From contig NZ_CP041352.1 in NCBI RefSeq assembly GCF_009746125.1, forward strand, positions 3,022,436 through 3,086,435: 64,000 bases of DNA, read 5' to 3'. Below the pieces are notes generated by a model. That model was not told where the DNA came from, did not search any database, and saw only the letters and a list, made by a program, of their open reading frames with translations. This stretch comes from Casimicrobium huifangae. Its GTDB lineage: Bacteria > Pseudomonadota > Gammaproteobacteria > Burkholderiales > Casimicrobiaceae. Positions 18,327-27,312 of this stretch are shown here, in pieces (position 1 is the first letter of the stretch; every line of letters starts with the position of its first letter). The position numbers and the translations under genes were made by a program.

Positions 18327-19096
18327 GCGGCAACATTGCGTCGACAGCAAAGTCAACGACGGCGGCAACAGCGCGCGAAGTTGTAGTAGTCGGTGCCACC
18401 TCCGCCGTTGCCCAGTCGGCAATCCGGCTGTGGGCAGCACGCGGCGCAACGCTGGCACTGGTCGGGCGCAATCAAGATGCGCTGGATCGCGTGGCGGCAG
18501 ATGCGCGCATGCGTGGCGCAGCGTCGGCCAGCACCCATGCCGGCGATCTTGCTGACCTTGTCTTCATCGAGAGCCTCTGCGCGACCACAACGCCGGCCGT
18601 TGCGCTGGTCGCGCACGGCAGTCTCACCGATTCAGCGCATGCCGAAACCAGCGCCGAATATCTTGACTACGAGCTCACACTCAATTTCGTCAGCGCCGCG
18701 CAGTGGGCGCAGCGGCTGGCACTTGCATGCGAGCGCGCGGGCGGCGGCACGGTGGTGGCGATTTCCTCCGTCGCGGGTGATCGCGGGCGCGGCAGCAACC
18801 ACGCCTACGGCGCCGCCAAGGCGGGGCTCACCGCGTTCTGCTCGGGCCTGCGTGCGCGTATGGCCACGCGCGGCGTGCACGTCGTCACCGTCAAGCCGGG
18901 TTTCATCGATTCGCCGATGACCGCGCACATCACAAAGAAAGGCGCCCTGTGGGCCACGCCCGAAGCCATCGCCGAAGGCGTCCTGAAAGCGATCGACAGG
19001 CAGCGCGACGTGGTCTATCTGCCGGGATTCTGGGCATTGATCATGCTGATCATCAAGCATGTACCCGAGCGGATTTTCAAACGACTGAAGTTCTGA
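18323..19096 (+). CDS. Short-chain dehydrogenase, DprE2-like
   Basis: 257 residues with a Rossmann start (VVVGATSAVAQSAIRLWAARGA), a serine before the catalytic pair (ISSVAGDRG) and the Tyr-Lys motif YGAAK. The hydrophobic, basic C-terminus (FWALIMLIIKHVPERIFKRL) matches the membrane-associating end of DprE2-type 2-keto reductases. Translational coupling with the DprE1-like flavoprotein supports a two-step epimerase. It converges on a sodium-solute symporter gene. Confidence 0.85.
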   Translation: MSGNIASTAKSTTAATAREVVVVGATSAVAQSAIRLWAARGATLALVGRNQDALDRVAADARMRGAASASTHAGDLADLVFIESLCATTTPAVALVAHGSLTDSAHAETSAEYLDYELTLNFVSAAQWAQRLALACERAGGGTVVAISSVAGDRGRGSNHAYGAAKAGLTAFCSGLRARMATRGVHVVTVKPGFIDSPMTAHITKKGALWATPEAIAEGVLKAIDRQRDVVYLPGFWALIMLIIKHVPERIFKRLKF

Positions 19097-19120
19097 CCAC
19101 GATGCCCGGAACTTGCCGCG

Positions 19121-20581
19121 CTACGCCTGCCCTTCCGGTGACCCAACGAAGTGGTGCACGTGACCGCGATGGTTTTCAATCCACTGCGGCGCCAGCGAGC
19201 CGATCAGCATCCCGGTCAGTGACGCAAGGACGCCCGCGAGCTGCTGCGGGAACGCCTCCCCCCAACCCGGCAACAGCATGACGGCGAGCCAGACCAGCAC
19301 GCCGAGAATGATCGATGCGATCGCGCCTTGCGTGGTGGCACGCTTCCAGTAGAGGCCAAAGACCAGCGGGACAAAGGCGCCGACCAGCGTCACTTGATAC
19401 GCACCGGACACCATGTCGTAAATCTTGGTGCCGCGCGATGCCATCGCGTAGCCAAGTACCATGACCGAAAACACCAGCACGGCGATGCGCATGGCTTTCA
19501 GTGTCTGCTGGTCACTCATGTGTTTGTTCCAGTGCTTGTAGACGTTTTCGATGAACGTCACACTTGGCGCAAGCAGAGTCGCCGACGCACAGGACTTGAT
19601 GGCGGAAAGCAGCGCGCCGAAGAAGATGACCTGCGCCACGAACGGCATGTGTTCGAGCACCAGCGTGGGCAGGATCTTTTGCGTGTCGCCTTTCAGCAAC
19701 TCGGCGGTCTGCTCGGGCATGATGATCAGCGCAGCCACCACCAGGAACATCGGCACGAAGGCGAACAGCAGGTAGCAGATGCCGCCGATCACGGGGCCGC
19801 GCGTGGCAGCCTTGATGTCCTTGGCGGACATCACGCGCTGGAACACGTCCTGCTGCGGAATCGAACCGAGCATCATGGTGATTGCTGCGGCGAAGAAAAA
19901 GATCATGTCCTTCGCGTTCGGCTCCGGGAAGAAGCGGAACATGTCCTTGCTCTGCGCGTAGTCGATCACCTTGTCGGCGCCGCCGGCCATGTGGCCGGCC
20001 ATGACGGCAATGATGGACAGCCCCACGACCAGCACAATCATCTGGATGAAGTCGGTCAGCGCCACGCTCCACATGCCACCGAACAGCGTGTAGATCAGGA
20101 TGGAGGCAACCCCGATCACCATGCCCCATTCGAAGCTGATGGCGCCATGCGAGAGGATGTTGAACACCAGACCGAGGGCCGTGACCTGCGCCGCGACCCA
20201 GCCGAGATAGCTCAGCATGATGATGATCGAACAGAGGATTTCCACCGATTTGCCGAAGCGCTGACGGTAGTAATCGCTGATGGTGAGCAGCGTCTGCTTG
20301 TAGAGCTTCGCGGCGAAGAACAGGCCGACGAAAATCAGGCAGAACGAGGCGCCGAATGGGTCCTCAACCACGGTACCCAGATTACCCTGCACGAACTTGG
20401 CGCCGATGCCCAGCACCGTCTCGCTGCCGAACCAGGTCGCGAACGTCGTGGTAACGATCATGATCAGCGGCAGATGGCGACCGGCAATGGCGTAGTCCGC
20501 CGTGTTCTTCACCCGCTTCGCCGCCCACAGGCCAATACCGATCGTCACCAGCAGATAGAGAAAAACGAACGCAAGCAGCAT
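19121..20581 (-). CDS. Sodium:solute symporter (SSS family)
   Basis: 486 residues, about thirteen membrane segments. Family motifs include YAIAGRHLPLIMIVTTTFATWFGSETVLG at the N-terminus and GGMWSVALTDFIQMIVLVVG, with the DFIQ that is strongly conserved in SSS carriers, and SIPQQDVFQRVMSAKD. The substrate cannot be told from sequence; close relatives carry proline, pantothenate or monocarboxylates. It is a single gene, divergent from the TPP-riboswitch operon. Confidence 0.9.
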   Translation of the reverse strand: MLLAFVFLYLLVTIGIGLWAAKRVKNTADYAIAGRHLPLIMIVTTTFATWFGSETVLGIGAKFVQGNLGTVVEDPFGASFCLIFVGLFFAAKLYKQTLLTISDYYRQRFGKSVEILCSIIIMLSYLGWVAAQVTALGLVFNILSHGAISFEWGMVIGVASILIYTLFGGMWSVALTDFIQMIVLVVGLSIIAVMAGHMAGGADKVIDYAQSKDMFRFFPEPNAKDMIFFFAAAITMMLGSIPQQDVFQRVMSAKDIKAATRGPVIGGICYLLFAFVPMFLVVAALIIMPEQTAELLKGDTQKILPTLVLEHMPFVAQVIFFGALLSAIKSCASATLLAPSVTFIENVYKHWNKHMSDQQTLKAMRIAVLVFSVMVLGYAMASRGTKIYDMVSGAYQVTLVGAFVPLVFGLYWKRATTQGAIASIILGVLVWLAVMLLPGWGEAFPQQLAGVLASLTGMLIGSLAPQWIENHRGHVHHFVGSPEGQA

Positions 20582-20756
20582 GCCTTACCCCTGAATCGCC
20601 TCAATTACCGCAGAGGCCGGATGACGTTCAGCGCGCCCGGCCCGGCGCCATGCGGCACACCGCCGCCAGCGCTCGAATTTTGAACAGGCGCAAGTGTACG
20701 GGTTTGCGCGCCGCTACAATTCGCATCCGGACATGCAGATTGCATGCCCACCAACG

Positions 20757-20840
20757 CTAGGGGTGCTCGGCGGCGCAAGCCACCGGGCTGAGATGACACC
20801 CTGGAACTTGATCAAGGTAATACTTGCGCAGGGAAGCGTC
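20757..20840 (+). promoter_or_regulatory. TPP riboswitch (THI element)
   Basis: The TPP aptamer motifs appear in order: AGGGGTGC (P1/P2 side), GGCTGAGATGACACCCT (20786-20802, including the conserved CUGAGA pyrimidine-binding turn), then GAACTTGATCAAGGTAATAC (20804-20823) and GCGCAGGGAAGC. A possible promoter -10 TACAAT lies at 20715-20720. Thiamine pyrophosphate binding would shut down expression of the downstream receptor and transporter. The exact mode, hiding the ribosome site or terminating, is not resolved because no clear U-tract terminator follows. Confidence 0.95.
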
Positions 20841-20913
20841 GCAGATATCAGTCCGCACCGTTTCTGGTCGGGCCATTCGTGCACTTGACCCTGCCGTCGA
20901 TTCAGGACTTTCG

Positions 20914-23103
20914 ATGGCAACTACTTTCACTCCCTCCCCCATCACTGCCGTCGCGGCGGCTGTCGCCACTGCGCTCGCCACCACGAACGCAGTCGGCCAG
21001 ACGACCACATCGTCACCGCAGCGCGTGGACACCGTCACCATCACGGCCAAATCGGCACCGGTGCTCGACATCGACAACGCCGATGTCGGTGGCTTCAGCG
21101 CGCCGCTTGCCAAGACGCCGCAAAGCGTTACCGTGATCGGCGCCGATCTGCTGGCGGGCACCGCGACGCAATCACTGTCCAACCTGCTCAAGCTGGATGC
21201 CTCACTCGCCGACGCTTACAACACTACGGGCTACATCGAAAGCCTGTCGGTACGCGGCTTTCTGCTTGATCAGGCCGGCAACTTCTGTCGCAATGGCCTC
21301 GCCATTTCGAACTACGCGCCCATTGCACTGGAAAACAAGGAACGCATCGAAGTGCTCAAAGGGGTCGCCGGTTTGCAGTCGGGCGTGTCGGCGCCAGGCG
21401 GCCTGGTGAACTATGTCACCAAGGCTCCGCTCAGGGACGCATTCACCACCGCGACGCTTGCCACCGACGAACGCGGCGGTGCCAGGGTGCATGTGGATAG
21501 CAACGTGATGCTCGGCAGCATCGGTGCGCGCCTGAACGTGGCAGCTGAACGCCTGCGCAACCAGTTTGATCGCGCCGGTGGCGACCGCCAGTTTGCCAGC
21601 CTCGCGCTGGCGACCCAACTGTCAGCGCAAACATCGCTGAGTGCGGACTTTGAATATCACCGCAAGAGCCAGCCGTCGGTCCCCGGCCTCGGCCTGCTGG
21701 ATCGCGACGGTGATGGCGGCGGCGACACCCTGCCCGCGCCCGTCAATCCGCGACTCAATCTGAACAACCAGTCATGGTCCCTGCCGTTCCAGGCGAAGGT
21801 CACTACGGCAGAACTTGCTCTCAAGCACCGCTTCAATGCCGACTGGAGCGCCCGTGTCGCAGCGAATGTGCAGCAATCGCGCATCAATGATCGCCTGGCC
21901 TTCCCGGATGGCTGCTCCAACGCACCAACCTACGTGTATCCCGGCCTCTGCGCCAACGGCGATGTCGATGTGTATGACTTCCGTAGCGAAGGCGAAAAGC
22001 GCAAGGTGGCAAGCTGGGACGCATCGGTTGCCGGGCGCTTCAATGCCCTGGGCGTACGCCATGACGCGCGTTTCGGCCTGTCTGGCCGCAGCGTGCGCAA
22101 TGATCTGCCGCCGACGCAGGCCTACAACTACGTCGGCAGCACCAACATCTTCGCCCCGGTCGCACTGCCGGCGGACCCTTCGCTTACCGAACTCAACACC
22201 AACAGTCGCGAGCGCGCGGTAGAGGGCTACGCGTCGCTGCAGAGCGATCTGGGCGCGCAATTGCAGTCGTTTGCGGGCGTGCGTGTGTCCCGCCTGCATC
22301 GCGCCAGCGAGCGAAGCGATGGGTCGCGCGCGGTTGCCTACGATCAGACGGTCGCCACACCCTGGGCCGGCCTCGCCTGGTCGCCTTCCAGCGCCACCAT
22401 GCTCTATGCGTCGTGGGGCCAGGGCGCCGAGCTGGAGGCGGTGCCGAACCGGCCGTCGCGCTTTGTGAACTACGGCGAAGCGCTGCCGGCGCTCAAGAGC
22501 AAGCAGGTCGAGATCGGTGGCAAGTGGCAGTTGAATCCGCGCATGCTGCTAACCGCCGCTGCGTTCAGTATCGACAAGCCTTACGCTGACGACGTCGCGA
22601 CAACGAGCGGGATTCCGCGCCGCGTTGCTGGCGGCAAGGAAGCGCGCCACCGTGGCGTCGAACTTGCCGCGACTGGCCGCCTCGACGAAGCGCTTTCGCT
22701 GCAGGCGAGCCTGATGCTGCTCGACGCGAAGTACACCCGCGCGGTTGATCCGGCACTCGTCGATCAGCGCGTGACCAACGTGCCGCGCAGCAAGGCATCG
22801 CTGTTTGCCGATTACAAGGTCGCCGCCGTCCCCGGCCTGGCGCTCAACGCACTCGCCACGTACGAATCCGGCAAGACTGCCACGGCGGACGGCAGCGTGG
22901 CGCTGCCCAGCGCGTGGCAACTGGATGCAGGCGTGCGCTATCAGGTCAAACTGGCCGGAAAGTCCACGCTGTGGCGGCTCAACGTGGAAAACCTGACCAA
23001 TCGCGTTTACTGGCGGGAAGCGCCGACCACCTACTGGGGCGGCGTCTATCTCTTCCCATCGACGCCTCGTACCGTGCGGGCGAGTGTGACGGTGGACTTC
23101 TAG
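20914..23103 (+). CDS. TonB-dependent outer-membrane receptor, probably for thiamine
   Basis: 729 residues from the ATG at 20914; an upstream TTG in the riboswitch is rejected. A signal peptide (ITAVAAAVATALATTNAVGQ) is followed by a TonB-box-like VDTVTITA, a plug domain (TPQSVTVIGADLL, IEVLKGVAGLQSGVSAPGGLVNYVTK) and a 22-strand type barrel that ends in phenylalanine (RASVTVDF). The plug resembles ferri-siderophore receptors, but the TPP riboswitch directly upstream and the PnuT-type gene directly downstream point to thiamine or a thiamine precursor as the ligand. Confidence 0.93.
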   Translation: MATTFTPSPITAVAAAVATALATTNAVGQTTTSSPQRVDTVTITAKSAPVLDIDNADVGGFSAPLAKTPQSVTVIGADLLAGTATQSLSNLLKLDASLADAYNTTGYIESLSVRGFLLDQAGNFCRNGLAISNYAPIALENKERIEVLKGVAGLQSGVSAPGGLVNYVTKAPLRDAFTTATLATDERGGARVHVDSNVMLGSIGARLNVAAERLRNQFDRAGGDRQFASLALATQLSAQTSLSADFEYHRKSQPSVPGLGLLDRDGDGGGDTLPAPVNPRLNLNNQSWSLPFQAKVTTAELALKHRFNADWSARVAANVQQSRINDRLAFPDGCSNAPTYVYPGLCANGDVDVYDFRSEGEKRKVASWDASVAGRFNALGVRHDARFGLSGRSVRNDLPPTQAYNYVGSTNIFAPVALPADPSLTELNTNSRERAVEGYASLQSDLGAQLQSFAGVRVSRLHRASERSDGSRAVAYDQTVATPWAGLAWSPSSATMLYASWGQGAELEAVPNRPSRFVNYGEALPALKSKQVEIGGKWQLNPRMLLTAAAFSIDKPYADDVATTSGIPRRVAGGKEARHRGVELAATGRLDEALSLQASLMLLDAKYTRAVDPALVDQRVTNVPRSKASLFADYKVAAVPGLALNALATYESGKTATADGSVALPSAWQLDAGVRYQVKLAGKSTLWRLNVENLTNRVYWREAPTTYWGGVYLFPSTPRTVRASVTVDF

Positions 23104-23126
23104 CCCATCGTTGACATTGCAGCGCC

Positions 23127-23744
23127 ATGCTCGACACCGCCTTCACCCTGCTCGGCACCGCCGTCACCTGGCTGGAGGTGATCGCCTTCGTGCTGGCGCT
23201 GGCCAACATCGCCTGCAACGTGTTCGAGATCCACTGGGGCTGGCCGCTGACCATCATCGCCAGCGTCCTTTACGCATGGCTGTTCTACGCCAGCAAGCTG
23301 TATGGCGAGGCCGGTGTCAATGTCTTCTTTGCCGTGGCCGCGCTGTGGGGCTGGTGGCAGTGGCTGCGCGGTCATCGCGCCGGGTCGAGCGCGCCGCTCC
23401 GGATCGCGCGACTGGACTCGCAGGGCGTCGCAATCACGGTGGCCGGTTGGGCCGTCGCCTGGCTCGGCTGCGCGCTGCTGCTGCGCGCGATCACTGACTC
23501 CGACGTGCCCTGGGCCGACGGTTTCGTCACCGCCGGCAGCGTAGTGGGTACCGTGCTGTTGGGCCGCAAGTTCATCGAGAACTGGCCGATCTGGCTGATC
23601 GTCAACGCCGCCAGCGTGGCGCTATTCGCCTACAAGGGGCTCACGCTCACGGTGGTGCTGTACGTGATCTTTTTCGGCCTGGCGATCTGGGGCTGGATCG
23701 GCTGGCGAGAACGGCTGGCGCGCAGCGAAATGGTGTCACGATGA
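23127..23744 (+). CDS. pnuT: PnuC-family vitamin transporter, probably thiamine (PnuT)
   Basis: 205 residues with about seven membrane segments. NIACNVFEIHWGWPLTIIASVLYAWLFY and KLYGEAGVNVFFAVAALWGWWQW are the conserved first half of PnuC carriers; the aromatic-rich WGWWQW lines the substrate path. PnuC proteins carry nicotinamide riboside, riboflavin or thiamine by facilitated diffusion with trapping by phosphorylation. The TPP riboswitch, shared transcript with the TonB receptor and overlapping kinase gene argue for thiamine. The assignment to thiamine is contextual, not seen in the residues. Confidence 0.85.
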   Translation: MLDTAFTLLGTAVTWLEVIAFVLALANIACNVFEIHWGWPLTIIASVLYAWLFYASKLYGEAGVNVFFAVAALWGWWQWLRGHRAGSSAPLRIARLDSQGVAITVAGWAVAWLGCALLLRAITDSDVPWADGFVTAGSVVGTVLLGRKFIENWPIWLIVNAASVALFAYKGLTLTVVLYVIFFGLAIWGWIGWRERLARSEMVSR

Positions 23745-24295
23745 CGCCCAAACTCATCTGCATTCTCGGTGCCGAAAGCACCGGCAAAACGACACTCGCG
23801 CAGCAACTGGCCGTGCACTTTGATTGCCCCTGGGTGCCCGAGTATCTGCGCGCGTTCTGCGATGAACGAGGCCGTACACCGTATCGCGATGAGCAGGCCC
23901 TGATTCTGGAGACGCAGCACGTCCACGAGCTGGTAGCAGCGGCCAAGGCGCGAGCCGCTGCGCCGCATGCTGCGGGTACGTCGGGACTGCCCTTTGTTTT
24001 CTGCGACACCGCGCCGCTGACCACGGCGATCTACAGCGACTATGTGTTTGGTGATGGCTCGCTCTACGCCCGCGCAAGAGCGTTGCACCAGCGCTACGCG
24101 CTGACGCTGCTCTGCATGCCCGATCTGGGCTGGGTGGCCGATGGTTTCCTGCGCGACAGCGCCGATGCGCAACTCAAAATCCACGACATGATGACGCGCG
24201 AGCTCACCACGCTCGGGCTGCCGTTCGCGCAGGTGAAGGGAGGCGGTAACTTGCGCCTTGATGAAGCAGTGAAGGCGCTGACGCGTTCGAGCTAG
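23741..24295 (+). CDS. NadR-like P-loop kinase, candidate thiamine kinase
   Basis: 184 residues, starting four bases inside the end of the PnuT gene. The Walker A motif is GAESTGKTTL near the N-terminus, and FCDTAPLTTAIYSDY is a Walker B-like segment; the rest resembles the ribosylnicotinamide kinase domain of NadR (AAA_28). No nucleotidyltransferase domain is present. In NAD uptake this kinase traps nicotinamide riboside imported by PnuC. In this TPP-regulated operon it more likely phosphorylates thiamine, which would make import irreversible. This reassignment is inference from context. Confidence 0.82.
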   Translation: MTPKLICILGAESTGKTTLAQQLAVHFDCPWVPEYLRAFCDERGRTPYRDEQALILETQHVHELVAAAKARAAAPHAAGTSGLPFVFCDTAPLTTAIYSDYVFGDGSLYARARALHQRYALTLLCMPDLGWVADGFLRDSADAQLKIHDMMTRELTTLGLPFAQVKGGGNLRLDEAVKALTRSS

Positions 24296-24335
24296 CAAAT
24301 ACGCGCGGGAGATGGGTCAAATTCGGATTGCCAGT

Positions 24336-24623
24336 TCACATTCGTGAATCGCCAACATAATCCTCGCGCGACCACCATGGAATCCAGCCAACTGGCGCTC
24401 GGCCCTTCAGCGCGACGAACAGAAACACCGTGAACAAATACACGGACCCGCCCATTGTCAGATACAGGCGAAGCGGCCAGTTGGAAGGCCAGCCTTCTTT
24501 CGCAATCGCAGCGGTTCCGCCAACAACCGCGACCAAAGCGAACGCGACAAAGACCCACGCCAAGCCACGAACTGCCGGGTGCACGCGCTGCCCGGACCAT
24601 GGTGGACGACTGGAACTATTCAC
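24336..24623 (-). CDS. Small predicted membrane protein, function unknown
   Basis: 95 residues, GTG start at 24623 with a GGGGCAGG ribosome-binding stretch about six bases upstream. Two hydrophobic segments (GLAWVFVAFALVAVVGG and LRLYLTMGGSVYLFTVFLFVAL) are separated by a short loop with KEGWPSNWP, and the end is hydrophilic (PWWSREDYVGDSRM). I do not recognise the family. It lies alone between the end of the thiamine operon and the YqaA gene. Confidence 0.6.
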   Translation of the reverse strand: MNSSSRPPWSGQRVHPAVRGLAWVFVAFALVAVVGGTAAIAKEGWPSNWPLRLYLTMGGSVYLFTVFLFVALKGRAPVGWIPWWSREDYVGDSRM

Positions 24624-24726
24624 TGCAAACCTGCCCCGACGAGAACATTAAGCAGGCGATCCTACCGCGTTACAGGGCGATCGTCGAGCGCACGGGCCCT
24701 CTTGCAATCCCGCCGCCTGCGGCAAA

Positions 24727-25221
24727 ATGCCCCGCATGGAAGCGTGGTTTGCGAGTGTGTTGCAGTGGCTGGCGTTGCCGCAGTTTGGACTGTCCACCGT
24801 GTTTGTCGTGGCACTGGTGTCGGCGACGCTGCTGCCCATGGGGTCCGAACCGGCGGTATTCGGCCTGATCAAGCTGAATCCTGAACTCTTCTGGCCAGCG
24901 ATTCTGGTTGCCACAGCGGGCAACGCGCTCGGCGGCGCCATCAACTGGTGGATGGGTTTTGGCGCCAAGCGCGCCTATGAGAGCTACAAGCATTCATCGG
25001 TGCAGGCCAAGGCGCTGGCGTGGCTCGAACGGCTCGGCCCGCGGGCCTGCTTCTTTGCGTTCCTGCCCATCATTGGCGACCCGCTGGCCACCGTCGCAGG
25101 GTGGCTCAAGCTGCCGTTCTGGCCGTGCTTTCTGTGGGGCGGGCTCGGCAAATTTCTGCGCTACGTGGTGATGACGGCGGGCGCACTGTGGATCTGGCCG
25201 GGGCAATTTCAGATCGGTTAG
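24727..25221 (+). CDS. YqaA/DedA-like membrane protein
   Basis: 164 residues. The core VSATLLPMGSEPAVFGLIKL and ATAGNALGGAINWWMGFGAKRA is the SNARE-associated (VTT/DedA) pattern of the short YqaA subfamily; GPRACFFAFLPIIGDPLATVAGWLKLPFW continues it with the conserved glycine and proline turn. Start ambiguity is nine bases (ATG at 24727 or 24736). Members are inner-membrane proteins implicated in lipid flipping or membrane homeostasis; the role of YqaA itself is not established. Confidence 0.85.
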   Translation: MPRMEAWFASVLQWLALPQFGLSTVFVVALVSATLLPMGSEPAVFGLIKLNPELFWPAILVATAGNALGGAINWWMGFGAKRAYESYKHSSVQAKALAWLERLGPRACFFAFLPIIGDPLATVAGWLKLPFWPCFLWGGLGKFLRYVVMTAGALWIWPGQFQIG

Positions 25222-25238
25222 CGGCGCGCACCAGGCAT

Positions 25239-25356
25239 CAGCTCGGTGCTGAGATGCCCATTCGATAAGGGCTCAGCCTGCGATTTGGCACAATGTCGAC
25301 TTTGCCATGAAATTTGCATTGAGCCCTCGTCCAATGGTCTTTTCAGAAGAAAGCTG
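25239..25356. repeat. Intergenic imperfect palindrome family, copy B
   Basis: 118 bp between two converging genes. Ends CAGCT and AAAGCTG; inner pairs CCATT with AATGG and a perfect seven-base GGGCTCA with TGAGCCC; centre GTCGACTTT, where the left side has drifted (CAATGTCGAC). Spacing of all landmarks matches the other copies. Confidence 0.88.
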
Positions 25357-25378
25357 ATGGAGCTGATGGTGAAGATCG

Positions 25379-26047
25379 CTATTTCGGCGCGCTGACTCCC
25401 GCCTTTGCTTTTGCCGGCTGCAACTCGGCGGGCGCAATCAAATCCCGCAAGGTGCCCAGCGCGAGCGCCACAAAGGCCACCGCGCACAGGCGATAGGTCA
25501 GTTTGGCCCACTGCTGGCCGGAGCGGGCGAACAGGCGGTCCACAATGGCCGCACAGACGAACGCCCAGACCACCGATGACACCATGAAGCCGGCGAAGAA
25601 GATGCCGTAATCGGTGGCTGAAGGTTCGTGTACGCCGACAGCGCCCATCGCGCTGCCGAGCGCGGCCCAGTAGGCAATGTTCTGCGGGTTGGTGACCGAG
25701 AGCAGCACGCCGGCCCGCGTCGCCGAGCGCTGCGTGACACCGGCATCGCCGGCCACCAAGAACTCCACGCTCGCAGCCCGCCACGCATCACGGGCAAGCC
25801 ACAGCAGATACAGCGTGCCCGCCACGCCAATCGGCCAGCGCAGCCAGTCGAGCTGCAGCAGGAGCCCGATGCCGACCAGTCCAAGCACCGCCCACAGCGC
25901 GTCACCGACCAGCGAGCCCAACTGCACCCCCAGTGCAGGTCGGTAGCCACCGCGCACGCCCTGACGCACCGTCTCGGCGAACACGGCACCAGGGGCGGCA
26001 TTGAAGATCAGACCCAGAAGAAAGGCGGAGATGAACAGCGTGGTCAT
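25379..26047 (-). CDS. LysE/RhtB-family amino acid exporter
   Basis: 222 residues with about six membrane segments. The N-terminal block GLIFNAAPGAVFAETVRQGVRGGYRPALGVQLGSLVGD is the hallmark of the LysE superfamily, and LLSVTNPQNIAYWAALGSAMG carries the conserved NPxN-like loop. Substrate is unknown: these carriers export lysine, threonine, homoserine or other metabolites. The C-terminal tail (QPAKAKAGVSAPK) is hydrophilic and unusual in length. No LysR partner is adjacent. Confidence 0.88.
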   Translation of the reverse strand: MTTLFISAFLLGLIFNAAPGAVFAETVRQGVRGGYRPALGVQLGSLVGDALWAVLGLVGIGLLLQLDWLRWPIGVAGTLYLLWLARDAWRAASVEFLVAGDAGVTQRSATRAGVLLSVTNPQNIAYWAALGSAMGAVGVHEPSATDYGIFFAGFMVSSVVWAFVCAAIVDRLFARSGQQWAKLTYRLCAVAFVALALGTLRDLIAPAELQPAKAKAGVSAPK

Positions 26048-26404
26048 GGCAATGGGTAATGGCTTGGCTGGTATTTGCGCAGGCGTAGACCGGCCGCCCT
26101 GGCCGGATCGTCACCGAACGCCGGCCGACCGGTGACCGTCGCCAACGCGGCAACGGCCTTGCGACCTGCCAAGTACCCGCAAGCGCCATGCCGGGGTATC
26201 CGCACCAATTTCGGGCGCAAATCCGTCGCAGTCGCACCGGTCCGATTTGTTGGTTGTACGCTCAACTATGGAAAATGATTTGCAGCATCAGCAAACAATG
26301 ACAAATGTCAATTTGCGATGCGCAAGCCGGTAATATTCGGCCCTGCATCAGGACATGAGACATCTTACATCGGATCATTCTTATGTCTATATCGTTGTAA
26401 CTGT
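26048..26404. other. Intergenic region with no recognisable gene
   Basis: About 357 bases between the LysE start and the first gene of the GTPase module. The first half is GC-rich without coding frames I trust; the second half (from about 26240) is A+T-rich and is the likely promoter region of the downstream operon. I see no hairpin terminator and no copy of the 120-bp repeat. Confidence 0.55.
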
Positions 26405-27271
26405 ATGTCATCTACGCGCAAAACGCGCGATCCTGTTGGCGGCGAACCACGCTGCCCACCGCAAGACCAAAGCTGGAAATCCTGGCTGAAGAACGCCGAC
26501 ATCATGAAAAAGTGCTTGAAAGTTTCGACCGAAAACCTGCCTTCCACGCTACGGAAGCCGTTCGAGACGATCCTTGGTGTCGCGCAAACGCGGAGCATGG
26601 CCGACTGGAGTTTTGCGCCAGCGGCAAGTGCCGACCTCGTCTGCTGCGTGCCGGGCATGCTGGATGCGGACACCGCACAGGCGCGCAACCAGGTCCGCCT
26701 GTGGATTGCTTCGCAAAGTGACGCCGGGCCGCATCTGCGCGACGGTGACGTAGTTCTCGCCCCCGACAACATTCGCCTGGTCACCCTGCTGTCGGCGCTG
26801 GATATGGCTGCGCTGCGCCTGCTCGACTCGTCCATTTACCCACACCTCAACGATTCGCCAAGCCAGCAGGAGCAGCGCGCCGAACGCGCTGACAACCGCG
26901 GCAGTGACAACCGGCGCACCCGCTACTCGCTCAGTTACTGGCCGGTACTTTCCGGCAACTTCCGCTCACGCGCGTACCAGAACGCAGCCGCGATGCTGAG
27001 CAAGCGCGCGATGACAGTCACCGAGCTTGCCCGCGCCAGCGGCCTGAGCGAGCAATCTGCATCGGCGCTGGTGGATGAACTGGCGCGTGTGCGCGCACTC
27101 AAGGCGATATCGCGAACCGACGCCCGCGGGCGCAAGCCGGCAAGCCGGCTGGGCAGCCTGTTCGCCGGGCGCAGCGCTGACGGCAGCCGCAGTGGCGCTG
27201 CCAGTGCCGCCGCAAGTGGCAGCGGCTTCCTTGGCCGTGTGCGCGCCTGGTTGTCGGGTGCACACGCCTGA
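26405..27271 (+). CDS. Winged-helix protein of a GTPase/Roadblock module
   Basis: 288 residues when started at the ATG at 26405; starts at 26318 and 26504 are also possible, and none has a strong ribosome-binding site. The A+T-rich sequence before 26405 reads poorly as protein. An N-terminal alpha/beta domain (DWSFAPAASADLVCCVPGML, LRDGDVVLAPDNIRLVTLLSALD) is followed by a winged-helix segment (MLSKRAMTVTELARASGLSEQSASALVDELARVRAL) and a serine/alanine-rich linker. It is the first gene of a four-gene operon with a Ras-like GTPase and two Roadblock proteins. I do not recognise the N-terminal domain. Confidence 0.75.
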   Translation: MSSTRKTRDPVGGEPRCPPQDQSWKSWLKNADIMKKCLKVSTENLPSTLRKPFETILGVAQTRSMADWSFAPAASADLVCCVPGMLDADTAQARNQVRLWIASQSDAGPHLRDGDVVLAPDNIRLVTLLSALDMAALRLLDSSIYPHLNDSPSQQEQRAERADNRGSDNRRTRYSLSYWPVLSGNFRSRAYQNAAAMLSKRAMTVTELARASGLSEQSASALVDELARVRALKAISRTDARGRKPASRLGSLFAGRSADGSRSGAASAAASGSGFLGRVRAWLSGAHA

Positions 27272-27312
27272 TTGGCGACCAATCGTCATCCCGAAAACCG
27301 GAAGCAATAGCC

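Noticed and set aside
23741-24295. Full NadR (NMN adenylyltransferase plus kinase)
   Set aside because: Only the kinase-like P-loop domain is present; the nucleotidyltransferase HxGH domain and DNA-binding domain are missing.
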